DNA of 64,000 nucleotides from an uncultured Spartobacteria bacterium (GTDB lineage Bacteria; Verrucomicrobiota; Verrucomicrobiia; Chthoniobacterales; Chthoniobacteraceae). Both the position numbers and the translations under genes were made by a program. Every line of letters begins with the position of its first letter. Position 1 is the first letter of the stretch. The notes beneath the pieces are model-generated. The model saw only the letters and a program-made list of their open reading frames with translations. It was not told where the DNA came from and searched no databases. The stretch covers positions 62,001 to 126,000 of the forward strand of contig CAIXGS010000061.1 in NCBI GenBank assembly GCA_903919125.1, given 5' to 3'. Positions 24,901 to 34,381 of the stretch are shown here, in pieces.

Positions 24901-26748
24901 ATGTCCAAGCCCGAAAAACACGAATTCCAAGCTGAAATCGCACAGCTCCTCGAAATCGTTATCCACTCGCTTTACACCGAGAAGGAAATCTTTATCCGCG
25001 AACTCATCTCTAACGCGGCCGACGCAAACGAGAAACTCCAATTCCTTCAGCAAACCGCTGGCAACGATATATTCGAGCCAGAACGGCCTCTTAGCATCCG
25101 TGTCGTCACCGATGAAGACGCTAAAACTGTTACCATCACAGATTCTGGCATCGGCATGACGCAGGCGGAGCTCGTCGAGAACCTCGGCACCATTGCGCAT
25201 TCCGGCTCCAAGGCGTTTCTTGAACAGATCAAACAGGCAAAGGGCGATGCGCGCCTTATAGGTCAGTTTGGCGTCGGATTTTACTCGGCTTTCATGGTCG
25301 CGGACACAGTCACTGTTTACACGCGATCTTACCGGCCAGATGCGCAGGGCTGGAAGTGGACGAGTGACGGCAAGACGGGCTATGAAATCGAGCCCGCCGA
25401 GGATCTCGAACGCGGTACGAAAATTGTCCTGCACCTGCGCGACACCGAGTATTCTGAGGGCTACAAAGTGGAGTCCATCATCAAGAGGTACTCTAATTTT
25501 GTCTCCTTTTCCATCGAGCTTAATGGCAATCCAGTAAACACGATACAACCGCTCTGGACCAAGAATCGCTCCGAAATTAGCGAGGACGATTATACCGAGT
25601 TTTACAAGTACATCGGCCACGACACGGAAGCGCCAGAGTATCGCCTCCATTTCAACGCAGACGCTCCTCTTTCGATCAAGGCGATCCTCTTCGTCCCTGA
25701 GCGCTCCACGGAATTGATCACGATGAGCCGGCAGGAAGGCGAAGTGCATTTGTACTGCAAGCGGGTGTTGATCACAGCGAAGGCGAAAGGGCTCTTCCCG
25801 GATTGGCTACGCTTCCTCAAGGGCGTCGTGGACAGCGAAGATCTGCCGCTGAACATCTCGCGGGAGACCATGCAGGACAGTGCGCTTTTGCGCAAAATCA
25901 ACGAAGTCCTTACCAAGCGCGTTCTCAAGTGGCTAGACGAAGAGGCGCAATCGGATGCCGTGAAATACGCGAAGTTCTTTGCACAACACGGACATTGTTT
26001 AAAAGAGGGCGTGGCAATGGACTGGGCCCATCGGGAGGCTATTGCGAAGCTGCTGCGCTTTAAGAGTTCGTTGACTGAAGGTGAATCCTTAACTTCTCTG
26101 GCAGAATATATTGCACGCATGCCAGAGGGGCAAAAGGAAATCTATTTCCTCCACGCGCCCGACCGCGAAGCCGCCGAAGCCAGCCCCGATTTTGAAGTCT
26201 TCCGCGCCAAAAACTGGGAAGTCCTTTTCTTGGAAGATCCGCGCGACGAATTTGTGCTCGAGCATTTGCATAGTTTCGATGGCAAGAATTTGGTGGCGAC
26301 GGGCAAGGCGGACATCACATTGGAGCGGCCGGTGGATCGCTCTAAGAGTCTGACCGAAGAACAGGCCAAGGAGCTCGCCGAATTCCTAAAGAAGGCGTTC
26401 GCTGAACGCGTATCAGACGTACGCTCCAGCCAGCGCTTGGTGGGCAGTCCTGCGGCAGTACGTGAACCCGAGGGCGCCATGAATGCGAGTATGCGTCGCA
26501 TGATGAAGATGATGGGGCAGGAAGCCCCGGAGACGGCAGCGCCCAAGCCGGACTTTGAAATCAATCCGGACCATCCGGTGATCGTCGGCGTGGAACGTCT
26601 TCGCCATAAAGACGAGGCGTTGGCGACGCAAGTGGCTGCGCAGTTGCTCGATAATGCGATGGTCGCTGCCGGCTTAATAGAAGATCCGAGGGCCGTCCTA
26701 GGCAGGCTGAATCTACTCTTGGAGAAGCTGTTGCCAAACGTCGGCTAG
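24901..26748 (+). CDS. htpG: Chaperone HtpG (Hsp90)
   Basis: Dimeric ATP-dependent chaperone. The 615-residue protein has the GHKL ATPase with IRELISNAADA near 34-44, DSGIGM near 81, and IGQFGVGFYSAFMVAD near 121-135. The middle domain holds NISRETMQDSALLRKI near 320, and the C-terminal dimerisation domain is full length. The segment around 515-540 contains a Met-rich patch (MNASMRRMMKMMG), as seen in bacterial HtpG. It is convergent with glgE; a strong hairpin lies between them. Confidence 0.96.
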   Translation: MSKPEKHEFQAEIAQLLEIVIHSLYTEKEIFIRELISNAADANEKLQFLQQTAGNDIFEPERPLSIRVVTDEDAKTVTITDSGIGMTQAELVENLGTIAHSGSKAFLEQIKQAKGDARLIGQFGVGFYSAFMVADTVTVYTRSYRPDAQGWKWTSDGKTGYEIEPAEDLERGTKIVLHLRDTEYSEGYKVESIIKRYSNFVSFSIELNGNPVNTIQPLWTKNRSEISEDDYTEFYKYIGHDTEAPEYRLHFNADAPLSIKAILFVPERSTELITMSRQEGEVHLYCKRVLITAKAKGLFPDWLRFLKGVVDSEDLPLNISRETMQDSALLRKINEVLTKRVLKWLDEEAQSDAVKYAKFFAQHGHCLKEGVAMDWAHREAIAKLLRFKSSLTEGESLTSLAEYIARMPEGQKEIYFLHAPDREAAEASPDFEVFRAKNWEVLFLEDPRDEFVLEHLHSFDGKNLVATGKADITLERPVDRSKSLTEEQAKELAEFLKKAFAERVSDVRSSQRLVGSPAAVREPEGAMNASMRRMMKMMGQEAPETAAPKPDFEINPDHPVIVGVERLRHKDEALATQVAAQLLDNAMVAAGLIEDPRAVLGRLNLLLEKLLPNVG

Positions 26749-26750
26749 TT

Positions 26751-26790
26751 GGAAAAAACCAGAGAACGCTGGGTTTATCCCCAGCGTTCT
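26751..26790 (-). terminator. Intrinsic terminator of glgE
   Basis: A perfect 11-bp inverted repeat, AGAACGCTGGG at 26763-26773 and CCCAGCGTTCT at 26780-26790, with a 6-base loop. On the minus strand the hairpin is followed by a run of six T (the A-run at about 26753-26758), so it ends glgE transcription. No T-run follows on the plus strand, though it may still slow htpG transcription. Confidence 0.85.
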
Positions 26791-26800
26791 GCGGGTGCCG

Positions 26801-28876
26801 TCACCGGTAAGTTTCAAAATCAACTTCGCTCAACAAGTTGCGTCTAACCCGGAAGACGTGAGCAGTGCGCTCATCCGGATGGAGCTCGACGTAGTTGCGC
26901 GAACCAGTCCAAAGGTAGCGTTCGTCTGTCAGAAGGTCGTGGACTTGGTACACTTCCTCAGGCGCGATGTGGAGGAGCTCCAAAGGGACGTGAACGAAGG
27001 CGCCTTGTGCATGCAGGGGATCTAGCGACACCGCGATGAGCAGCATATTATCTTGCGCCGCAGTAACTTTTGAAAAGAAGAGTACGCGTTCGTTTTCTGC
27101 ACGGTGAAACGTCAGATTTCTAAACTGTTGTAGAGCACGGTTTTCCTTTCGGATCGTGTTGAGGCGGGTGAGAAACGCTTTGATATTTCCCGGCGCATTC
27201 CAATCACGCGCCTTCCACTGGTACTTTTCGCTGTCCAAATATTCCTCTTTGCCGGGGAGCGCTGCCCCTTCACAAAGCTCGAAGCCAGAATAGATTCCGT
27301 AGACTGGTGAAAGTATGGCGGCGAGAACGGCTCGCTGTAGGAAGGCACCTCGGCCGCCGTTTTGCAAAAGGGTCGGTAGAATATCGGGGGTGTTTGGCCA
27401 GAGATTAGGCCGGAAAAAATCGGCTGTGGTCGGCTCGCAAAGTTCAGAAAAATACTGGGTAAGCTCTTGCTTTGAATTCCGCCAAGTGAAGTAGGTGTAG
27501 CTTTGGGTGAACCCAGCCTTGGCGAGAGCGAGCATCATTTTGGGCCGGGTAAAGGCTTCTGAGAGAAACAGTGTATCAGGATAAGTCTCCTGCACTTTCT
27601 CAATCATGAACTCCCACATGGCCAGCGGCTTAGTGTGTGGATTGTCGACTCGGAAGATGCGCACTCCGCGGTGTGCCCAGAACAAGACCACGTCTGTCAA
27701 TTGCTGCCAGAGATGCCGCCAGTCCGCGTTGTGGAAGTTCAGGGGGTAAACGTCCTGATACTTTTTAGGAGGATTCTCCGCATACTTGATTGTTCCATCC
27801 GGACGATGGAAAAACCAACCGGGATGTTCTGCCACCCAAGGATGATCCGGAGAACAGTTGATTGCAAAATCCAGCGCGACCTCCATGCCGCGCGCATGGA
27901 TCTCCCTCACCAGCCAGTCGAAGTCCTCCAGCGTTCCAAGCTCGGGCGCTACGTCGCAATGCCCGCCTCCGTTGGGACAGTTTTGGTGCCGGTTACCGAT
28001 CGCATACGGCACGCCTGGCTCTCCTGGCTCGCAGGTCACTGTGTTGTTTCGCCCCTTGCGAGCGGTTAGGCCGATCGGGTGAATCGGAGGAAAGTAAATC
28101 ACGTTAAACCCCATGGCTTGAGCATCCTCTACACGGGGAAGACAATCTCTGAACGTCGAGCCTTTGTCGCCGCGCCCTTCGGCAGAGCGTGGGAAAAACT
28201 CGTACCACGCCGAGTATAGGGCTTCTTTGCGATCGACGGTAACTTTGGGAAAATTCGGAACGGAGCGAGGAAAAGGAGGAGCCTCAACCAAGGGACGGAT
28301 GGCGGGAGGATCCAGCCAGAATTCGGTGGCCTCGGTGAGGTCGGGGTAGGTGGCCATCAGGGCCTCCAGTTCAGGAAGGTGCGCTAGGGTGTGGACTTCG
28401 ACGGCGGTGCTCAGCCGGATTTCTGCGGCGAGTTGAATCAGCCGCCCTGCGTCTGCCTCATGGTTGGCATGGCGAGCTGTAGCAGCAGCGCGATCGAGGA
28501 GTAAGGCGCCCTCTAAAATTTCGGTCCTGAGATCGGGTTGTGCAGCTTTGAACTTCAACTCGAACTCGTGTTGCCAAGTTCGGAAAGCGTCGCTCCACGC
28601 CTCGATCGTGTATTCGAACCGAGCGTTCTCGAAAAACGCGGCCTCACCCTTCCATCGGTCGTTTCCGTTTGGAATCGGCAACATTGGAGCGAACTGCCAA
28701 TCGGTGTGACCAATTTTGCGCCACTTCAGACGGGCGGTGACCAAATCGTGTCCGTCTTTGAAAATATCGGCCTGCACCAGCAGTGTATCGCCGACAATGC
28801 GTTTTAGTGGGTAGCGCCCGCCCTCATCGAGCGGCTCAAGATTTTCAATGGTGACCGTGGCGGGCCTGATCGTCAT
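26801..28876 (-). CDS. glgE: Alpha-1,4-glucan:maltose-1-phosphate maltosyltransferase GlgE
   Basis: Extends alpha-glucan from maltose 1-phosphate (GH13_3). The 691-residue length is typical. The N-terminal DUF3416-type domain spans about 1-200, and the (beta/alpha)8 barrel follows. The nucleophile Asp sits in GVRIFRVDNPHTKP near residue 412, and the acid/base Glu in LFLSEAFTRP near 440. VIYFPPIHPIGLTARKG near 250 is characteristic. GlgE usually works with TreS/Pep2 or GlgC-GlgM; none of these is in the window, so the donor route is not visible. It has its own terminator downstream. Confidence 0.93.
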   Translation of the reverse strand: MTIRPATVTIENLEPLDEGGRYPLKRIVGDTLLVQADIFKDGHDLVTARLKWRKIGHTDWQFAPMLPIPNGNDRWKGEAAFFENARFEYTIEAWSDAFRTWQHEFELKFKAAQPDLRTEILEGALLLDRAAATARHANHEADAGRLIQLAAEIRLSTAVEVHTLAHLPELEALMATYPDLTEATEFWLDPPAIRPLVEAPPFPRSVPNFPKVTVDRKEALYSAWYEFFPRSAEGRGDKGSTFRDCLPRVEDAQAMGFNVIYFPPIHPIGLTARKGRNNTVTCEPGEPGVPYAIGNRHQNCPNGGGHCDVAPELGTLEDFDWLVREIHARGMEVALDFAINCSPDHPWVAEHPGWFFHRPDGTIKYAENPPKKYQDVYPLNFHNADWRHLWQQLTDVVLFWAHRGVRIFRVDNPHTKPLAMWEFMIEKVQETYPDTLFLSEAFTRPKMMLALAKAGFTQSYTYFTWRNSKQELTQYFSELCEPTTADFFRPNLWPNTPDILPTLLQNGGRGAFLQRAVLAAILSPVYGIYSGFELCEGAALPGKEEYLDSEKYQWKARDWNAPGNIKAFLTRLNTIRKENRALQQFRNLTFHRAENERVLFFSKVTAAQDNMLLIAVSLDPLHAQGAFVHVPLELLHIAPEEVYQVHDLLTDERYLWTGSRNYVELHPDERTAHVFRVRRNLLSEVDFETYR

Positions 28877-28982
28877 AGGTAGGGAGATGTTGCCTGTCTT
28901 ACCCAGCTGGGCTAGCCCAATCTTAGGTAGATTTTATCCAAGGCTCATTCCGGTGACCGGTGGAGCCTCGCTCGCTAGCCTC

Positions 28983-30971
28983 TTAAACAATCTCCACGGG
29001 GCAGCTCGGGAGCGCTTTTAAAAAAATCTTTCCGTACGCTTTGCTCAATACTCGCGGGTCTAGGAGCACTACGATCCCCTGATCAGATTTTGTTCGCACC
29101 AAGCGGCCCACGCCTTGGCGAAGCTTCAACACGGCCTCTGGCAGCGAATAACTCTGGAAGGCGTCCCCGCCAGCGGCCTCGATTTGTTGCAGTCTTGCCT
29201 CGGTAAGTGGATGGTCGGGAACGGCAAAGGGTAAGCGCGTGATAATGACATTGCTCAGCGCCACGCCAGGGACGTCTACGCCGCTCCAAAAGCTTTCGGT
29301 GCCAAAAAGGACGTGCCGTTGATCTTTTTTAAATTCTGCCACGAGCTGGTGACGAGGCATCCCTTCCCCCTGCACTAGAAGTTTGTAATCCAGTTCGTCC
29401 AACCGCTCGCGCATCCGCGAGGCAAGCGCCTGCAACGTCTTGTAACTGGTAAATAGCACAAACGCACGACCCTGCGTCTCTCCGATGAAGTGCTCGATCC
29501 ATTCCGCGAGCGCCGACTCATACGCCTCCGCCTCTCGGGGGTCGGGCACTTTGCGCACCACATACAACTTCATCTGCCGCTGGTAATCAAACGGGCTGCC
29601 AATCTGCAGGGCGTCCACCTCCCTCGCTCCGACGCGGTTGCGAAAATACTCCAACGCCTCGCTGCCCACCGACAACGTCGCGCTCGTCATCACGCAGGTA
29701 CGCCCGGGACGGAACAGCAGCGCTCGTAAAAATGGCGCGACATCCACCGGAGCAGCGTTGAGCGAGTGCAAAGGCTGAGAGCGCCCGCTTTGCTCCACCC
29801 AGTAAACGTAGTTGTCAGATTCTAACTTCAGGAACGAACCCAGCGCCTCTCGTGCGTCGCGGATTCGGCGGCCTAAATCTTGCAACTCGCCTTTCAGCAC
29901 TTCATCTTCCTGTTCACGAAGTAGTTGCACGACACGAGTCTGAAGGGCCATCAGCGGCTCGCTCAACGTGTCGTCCACATAGTCTGCCTCCCGTACTCGG
30001 ATCTCTTTCTTCTTCTCACTGAAATCCGCCCGTTCTCCGATTCTTCCGAAAAACTCCTCCACGCGTTCCAAAAGGCTGGCAATTTCACGCACGGCGTCGG
30101 CTTGGCGGAGAACTTGGAACAGGCCCTTTTTGGTTTTGGGATTGTAGAGCCGTTGCAAAGCCTGACGCAGTCCATACTGAGAAACCCCGATACCCATTTG
30201 CCGAGCAGCAATCCCTTCGACCGTGTGGGCCTCGTCAAAGATCACAAAATCATTACCGAACAGAAAGCCGGAGCTTTCGTCATCTCCTTCCGGTTGGCCG
30301 TCGAGGCTTAAAAAAAACAGCGTGTGGTTGGTGACAACAACATCAGCGGCAAGCATCAACTTGCGCGCCTGTTGGTAAAAACAACGCGGGTTGGAACCGC
30401 AAGTCTTGGCCGTACAAATATGGGCCTCCGAGCAGACTTCCGCCCAAACGCGCGAGTCTGGCTCTACGACGAGATCGGAGAGCGTGCCATCGTCTGTGCG
30501 CTCGGCCCAGAGGCGAAGGCGCTCGAGTTCAGCGCGTTCGGGTGAGGTAAAAAGACCATCCGCCTGTGCGATCGCGCGCTGTAGACGCATTGGGCACAGA
30601 TAATTACCGCGACCCTTCCAGAGCACAACGGAGAATTCCTGCTGCAGCACTTTTTGCAAAACAGGCAGATCTTTGCAAACCAACTGCTCTTGTAAATTGA
30701 TGGTGCAGGTGGAAATGACGGCCTTCTTCTTCTGTTCAAGTGCCCAGAGCACCGAGGGTACAAGATAAGCCAGCGACTTCCCCACGCCTGTTCCGGCTTC
30801 CACTACCAAGTGCCTTTCGTTTTCCAAAGCGGCAGCCACTGCGCACGCCATGGTCTGCTGCTCTTCCCGGTACTCAAAGTTCTTCACCCGCCCCAATTCG
30901 CCCTCAGCACTAAAAAACGCGTGCACGCGGTCGACAAAACCGGAGCCGGAGTTTTCAGAAAGGGAAATCAT
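28983..30971 (-). CDS. DinG/YoaA-type Fe-S helicase (XPD family)
   Basis: 5'-3' DNA helicase of superfamily 2. The 662-residue protein has Walker A in EAGTGVGKSLAYLVP near 50, the DEAH box FDEAHTVEG near 245, and between them a four-cysteine Fe-S site: one Cys in NYLCPMRL, then CSEAHICTAKTCGSNPRCF. Helicase motif VI is GVGRLVRTKSDQGIV. ATG 30971 was chosen because it immediately precedes the conserved N terminus; the open frame continues upstream for 58 meaningless codons. Role is probably repair of R-loops or stalled forks. Gene symbol is withheld because DinG and YoaA cannot be told apart here. Confidence 0.9.
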   Translation of the reverse strand: MISLSENSGSGFVDRVHAFFSAEGELGRVKNFEYREEQQTMACAVAAALENERHLVVEAGTGVGKSLAYLVPSVLWALEQKKKAVISTCTINLQEQLVCKDLPVLQKVLQQEFSVVLWKGRGNYLCPMRLQRAIAQADGLFTSPERAELERLRLWAERTDDGTLSDLVVEPDSRVWAEVCSEAHICTAKTCGSNPRCFYQQARKLMLAADVVVTNHTLFFLSLDGQPEGDDESSGFLFGNDFVIFDEAHTVEGIAARQMGIGVSQYGLRQALQRLYNPKTKKGLFQVLRQADAVREIASLLERVEEFFGRIGERADFSEKKKEIRVREADYVDDTLSEPLMALQTRVVQLLREQEDEVLKGELQDLGRRIRDAREALGSFLKLESDNYVYWVEQSGRSQPLHSLNAAPVDVAPFLRALLFRPGRTCVMTSATLSVGSEALEYFRNRVGAREVDALQIGSPFDYQRQMKLYVVRKVPDPREAEAYESALAEWIEHFIGETQGRAFVLFTSYKTLQALASRMRERLDELDYKLLVQGEGMPRHQLVAEFKKDQRHVLFGTESFWSGVDVPGVALSNVIITRLPFAVPDHPLTEARLQQIEAAGGDAFQSYSLPEAVLKLRQGVGRLVRTKSDQGIVVLLDPRVLSKAYGKIFLKALPSCPVEIV

Positions 30972-31113
30972 GGGTGGGAGTTTCAGTATACACCAAGCGG
31001 GCCAAAAGTGGACAAAAGCTTCCGCAAGAAACCAGAAAGTGTAAGGACTGGAAGGGTTCGGTAAACGGCGAGAGAAGGTCGCCGTAGGAGAGAGATGAAC
31101 GAATTGTCGCGAC

Positions 31114-32406
31114 CTATTTTGCCGTCTTCGGGCGCGCCTGTTCATAGTAGCGGGCCATCCCTTCTGCTACACCGCTTGCGTACTCAGTCACGAGACTTGG
31201 GAGCCAATCGCCGTCCACGAGCTTGAGTCCCGCGTAGTCGCCTAGCTGAACCCGAGTCCAAACGGGTGAACTGTTCATGACGTATGGCTCCAAGAATAAC
31301 GTTGGAGCCCGGTAAAGCCTGTTGGCAAGCAAGTTGCGCGCGTATAAATACGGGCTGCTTCCGGCACGAATCACGTTTTTAGAGAAATACGTGTAGGGCG
31401 GTAAGCCAGTAGCCTCCGCAAGGGTTTCCACGACAACTTCGCTCAGAGGCAGTGCCTCTTCCGCAACGCGGCTGTACAATTGGGACAGCATGTCGGCTCG
31501 AATATCATCAGATTCCAATTCCTTCGCTCCGTAACAGCCATTCACTAAAGCATGCAAATGATTACGCGGCACAAAGACCGGCTTCTGTGGCTCACTCCAT
31601 TCCTCCGCGTTGAAATGCAAACACACCACCACGTCGGGACGAATCTTCTCGTTCACTAATTTAGCGCGCGCGCGGATCTCACTGATTCGATAAAAGTATA
31701 ACTCACTCAGCCGATTTAATTTATCGGGATTATTTAGTGTAGGAATTTCCGCTGCGGCCGCCGGCAGAAGCGTCTTTGGCCGCTCTCGGGTGAGCGGGCG
31801 CGCATTTTTTCGTAGCAACACAACGATGGCGCCGTACTTCTCCAGAGCTGATTTTAACTTGCGCGCAACCGCCAACGTGAGATCCCCCTCGGCCACTGGT
31901 GGAGTGTTTCCGAGTTGGAAAAATCGCTCTTCCATACGGGCCCAATCCCCGCCCAAATGCCCCGGATCAATCGCCACCCGGAGCCCATCCAGCGGCTTCC
32001 CTGCGGGCGCTGCTCCTAGTTCCGAAGCGCGGCGCCAGTAGCGTTTATACCCAGGCGCTATGGTGGAACTCTCAGCAAACGGAACGTCCACCCAAGTGTC
32101 GCCGTTTGTTCGGATACGCACCGCCGATTCCCCCACCTCGACCCATCCAGCGGAGGCTCCCTCTGGAGCGTAAATATGATCAAGGGCCTGAAGAAATTCT
32201 GCGCGCGAAAAGGTGCCATTGCACCCCTCCAACCAACCCCAATCTGGCGCGGGAGCGAGCGGACTTGTTTTCCCGAACGCCGAGCTTGTAACGATGCAGC
32301 AGGCAAGTAGGAGAAAGCGAATCAGCGTTGCCCTTGAGCGTTGGAGCCTGAAAGAACGAAGCTGACGGGCTTCTCCTTTCCGCGGCGCTGCTTGAATCAT
32401 TTTCAT
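31114..32406 (-). CDS. Periplasmic N-acetylmuramoyl-L-alanine amidase (Amidase_3)
   Basis: Zinc amidase cleaving the stem peptide from peptidoglycan. The 430-residue protein has a long basic N-region, then a hydrophobic signal (LIRFLLLACCIVTSSAFG), an unassigned domain at about 50-135, and an Amidase_3 domain from about 143. Zinc ligands are His in AIDPGHLGG, Glu in VAEGDLTLAVA and His in VVVCLHFNAEE; the catalytic Glu is probably in LFLEPYVMN. The insertion between ligands two and three is long. Because all key residues are kept, it should be active. It lies 35 bases after ymdB and 142 before the helicase start. Confidence 0.82.
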   Translation of the reverse strand: MKMIQAAPRKGEARQLRSFRLQRSRATLIRFLLLACCIVTSSAFGKTSPLAPAPDWGWLEGCNGTFSRAEFLQALDHIYAPEGASAGWVEVGESAVRIRTNGDTWVDVPFAESSTIAPGYKRYWRRASELGAAPAGKPLDGLRVAIDPGHLGGDWARMEERFFQLGNTPPVAEGDLTLAVARKLKSALEKYGAIVVLLRKNARPLTRERPKTLLPAAAAEIPTLNNPDKLNRLSELYFYRISEIRARAKLVNEKIRPDVVVCLHFNAEEWSEPQKPVFVPRNHLHALVNGCYGAKELESDDIRADMLSQLYSRVAEEALPLSEVVVETLAEATGLPPYTYFSKNVIRAGSSPYLYARNLLANRLYRAPTLFLEPYVMNSSPVWTRVQLGDYAGLKLVDGDWLPSLVTEYASGVAEGMARYYEQARPKTAK

Positions 32407-32441
32407 GGGCTAATTGGTTCCCAAAAATGTTGCCAAGTGGC

Positions 32442-33236
32442 TTACACGCGTTCTTCGCAGCGATGAGCCACGCGCTCTATGTGGAGTGCAAAACCTGTGG
32501 TTTCATCGATGTCAATGAGCGCACCCTGCAGCATCACCGGTCCCCGCGCCACGGGAAAACTCACCGGTAGCCCAGTGAGAAAACGCCTTAATATCGGCTG
32601 GATTTCGCGGCCCAATACGCTGTTTAGGGGACCGCACATTCCGGCGTCACAAAGGAAAGCGGTGCCGCCTGGGAAGATCTGTTCGTCAGCCGTTTGGGTG
32701 TGGGTGTGGGTGCCTACAACCGCTGAAACTCTGCCGTCCAAAAAGCGGCCCATCGCAATTTTTTCGCTCGTGGTCTCAGCGTGCATGTCGACGAAAATCA
32801 CGGAGGTTTCCTCGCGTATCCGAGCAACTTCCACATCAATGGCAAGAAAGGGATTTTCCAAAGGTGGCTGCATGAAGGTGCGGCCTTGGACATTGATAAC
32901 CCCAACCTTTCCCTTTGCTGTTTCCAAGATTACCGAACCAAAACCGACGGTACCCGCTGGGTAGTTCAAAGGGCGCAGCAGACGCGGTTCGGTGGGTAAA
33001 TACGGCAACAAATCTTTTTGGTCCCAGACATGATCGCCGGTGGTGATCACCGCGACGCCCGCCCGCAAAAGATCGACGCTAATTTTGGGGCTAATCCCAC
33101 GCCCACCCGCGGAATTCTCACCGTTGGCCACCACAAAATCGACCCCGCGTTCCTGCTTGAACCAAGGGATGGACTCAATGACGGCCCTACGACCGGGTTC
33201 CCCAACAATATCTCCAAGAAAAAGCAGCCTGAGCAC
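32442..33236 (-). CDS. ymdB: YmdB-family metallophosphoesterase (TIGR00282)
   Basis: The 264-residue protein matches the YmdB family of dinuclear-metal phosphodiesterases active on 2',3'-cyclic nucleotides. Motifs: FLGDIVGEPGR at 6-16, VANGENSAGGRG near 37, TTGDHVWD near 66, DMHAETTSEK near 150, and VVGTHTHTQTAD near 174. The start is GTG 33236, directly before the first strand, and no ATG is available close by. In Bacillus this protein affects biofilm and motility decisions; here the role is open. It is followed by the amidase gene, so the two may be cotranscribed. Confidence 0.92.
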   Translation of the reverse strand: MLRLLFLGDIVGEPGRRAVIESIPWFKQERGVDFVVANGENSAGGRGISPKISVDLLRAGVAVITTGDHVWDQKDLLPYLPTEPRLLRPLNYPAGTVGFGSVILETAKGKVGVINVQGRTFMQPPLENPFLAIDVEVARIREETSVIFVDMHAETTSEKIAMGRFLDGRVSAVVGTHTHTQTADEQIFPGGTAFLCDAGMCGPLNSVLGREIQPILRRFLTGLPVSFPVARGPVMLQGALIDIDETTGFALHIERVAHRCEERV

Positions 33237-33359
33237 TCCAGTGTGTTAGCGGCAACCCATTCCCAGTGGCGAGGGGATTTTACGCGGAAGCCGTAATCTT
33301 GGGTCTGATCCGACGGTTTTATTTCCTGTGACAAGCGGGCACTAAAGCCGGCAAAGGCT

Positions 33360-34283
33360 TCAGCGCTCTGCGCCCCACTCAAAACGGATGGGTGGCGGTG
33401 TCGGTGGCAATGGTTTGAGCTGGTCCGCCAATTCGTCCTCAGCTGTGGTTTGAGAGCGGGAATATCTCACCTTTGGAAGAGGCGGGTGAAAGTTCCAGGG
33501 GTTCGGAGCGGGAGTAGCAGGAGCGGGAGCCGCAGCAAGCGAAGACTCAGCAGCGGCGGCTGGCGCGGTTTCAGGGAGTGGCTGAGGCGGTGCTGAGGGC
33601 TGGGGAGCTGGTGGTACGACCGGCTTCGTTGCAGGCTCACACAGGAGGGGCGCAACAGTAGCAGGCTCCGGAGGCGCTTCGTGCTTAATGTCCTCCACAT
33701 CATGGGGTTCCGATGCGTGCACGGGCTCGGCGGGGGCAACGGTTCGGCGGACTTCGGGAAGTGGAGGCGGCTGGACGATGCGTATCGCTTGCGCAGGAAG
33801 CCCGCGGGTCAAATCAGTTTCCACAGCTTCAAAAGCACTGGCGCGTTCAGCGTCGGACTCTCGTGATCCCGTAAAGCTTTTGAAGTCCTCGAAAGTCTCG
33901 TGGGAGTCGAGCGGCTCGCCCGGCGTAGGGCGATGTGCAGATAACTGTAACCACACCATCGGAAGAAATAGTAGACCGTTGAGCGCGATAAGCGGGGCCA
34001 CGGCACCCCAAGGCGCGAGGAACCCGCCATCGCGTCCGCCCATGAAAACCAGACAGGCGGCGCTGCGTAGGAACGCGTCAGTGAATGTCGGGACTGCGCC
34101 CGCCTGTGAAAGGACGAGCGCCCAAACGGCAACATGCAAAGCTGCGAGGACGAGCAACCACCACAGCCAAACCAAACGGTCTGCCAAGCGTTGGCTGGGT
34201 CGGTTTGGGGCAAGCAGTGCTCCTAAAGAAAGATTGGCCGTCAACAAAAGCAAGCCGATGACAAAAACGTTGGCGGGATTCAT
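33360..34283 (-). CDS. Membrane protein with a long proline/alanine-rich tail
   Basis: The 307-residue protein has three predicted membrane helices: about residues 5-25, 38-60 and 90-115. A charged linker then leads to a low-complexity Pro/Ala/Glu-rich stretch at about 165-290 and ends near VRYSRSQTTAEDELADQLKP and a short acidic tail. I do not recognise a family. Such a tail could cross the periplasm (as in TonB) or act as a cytoplasmic binding arm; topology cannot be decided. It precedes ymdB by 123 bases, an interval that has an open frame but no credible start. Confidence 0.6.
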   Translation of the reverse strand: MNPANVFVIGLLLLTANLSLGALLAPNRPSQRLADRLVWLWWLLVLAALHVAVWALVLSQAGAVPTFTDAFLRSAACLVFMGGRDGGFLAPWGAVAPLIALNGLLFLPMVWLQLSAHRPTPGEPLDSHETFEDFKSFTGSRESDAERASAFEAVETDLTRGLPAQAIRIVQPPPLPEVRRTVAPAEPVHASEPHDVEDIKHEAPPEPATVAPLLCEPATKPVVPPAPQPSAPPQPLPETAPAAAAESSLAAAPAPATPAPNPWNFHPPLPKVRYSRSQTTAEDELADQLKPLPPTPPPIRFEWGAER

Positions 34284-34381
34284 GGGTGTGTTTTCTCAAA
34301 CAAATCGCCCATCTCAGACGCTATGCAAGTACGAACCCGCGCTGAATGAAATGCCGACGCCTAAAAAGGGCGCGCTAAGTC

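Noticed and set aside
33237-33359. Open minus-strand frame between the Pro-rich membrane gene and ymdB
   Set aside because: It reads like protein, but its only start is a TTG inside the upstream gene and it runs without stop into ymdB in another frame; a 6S RNA was also considered without support.
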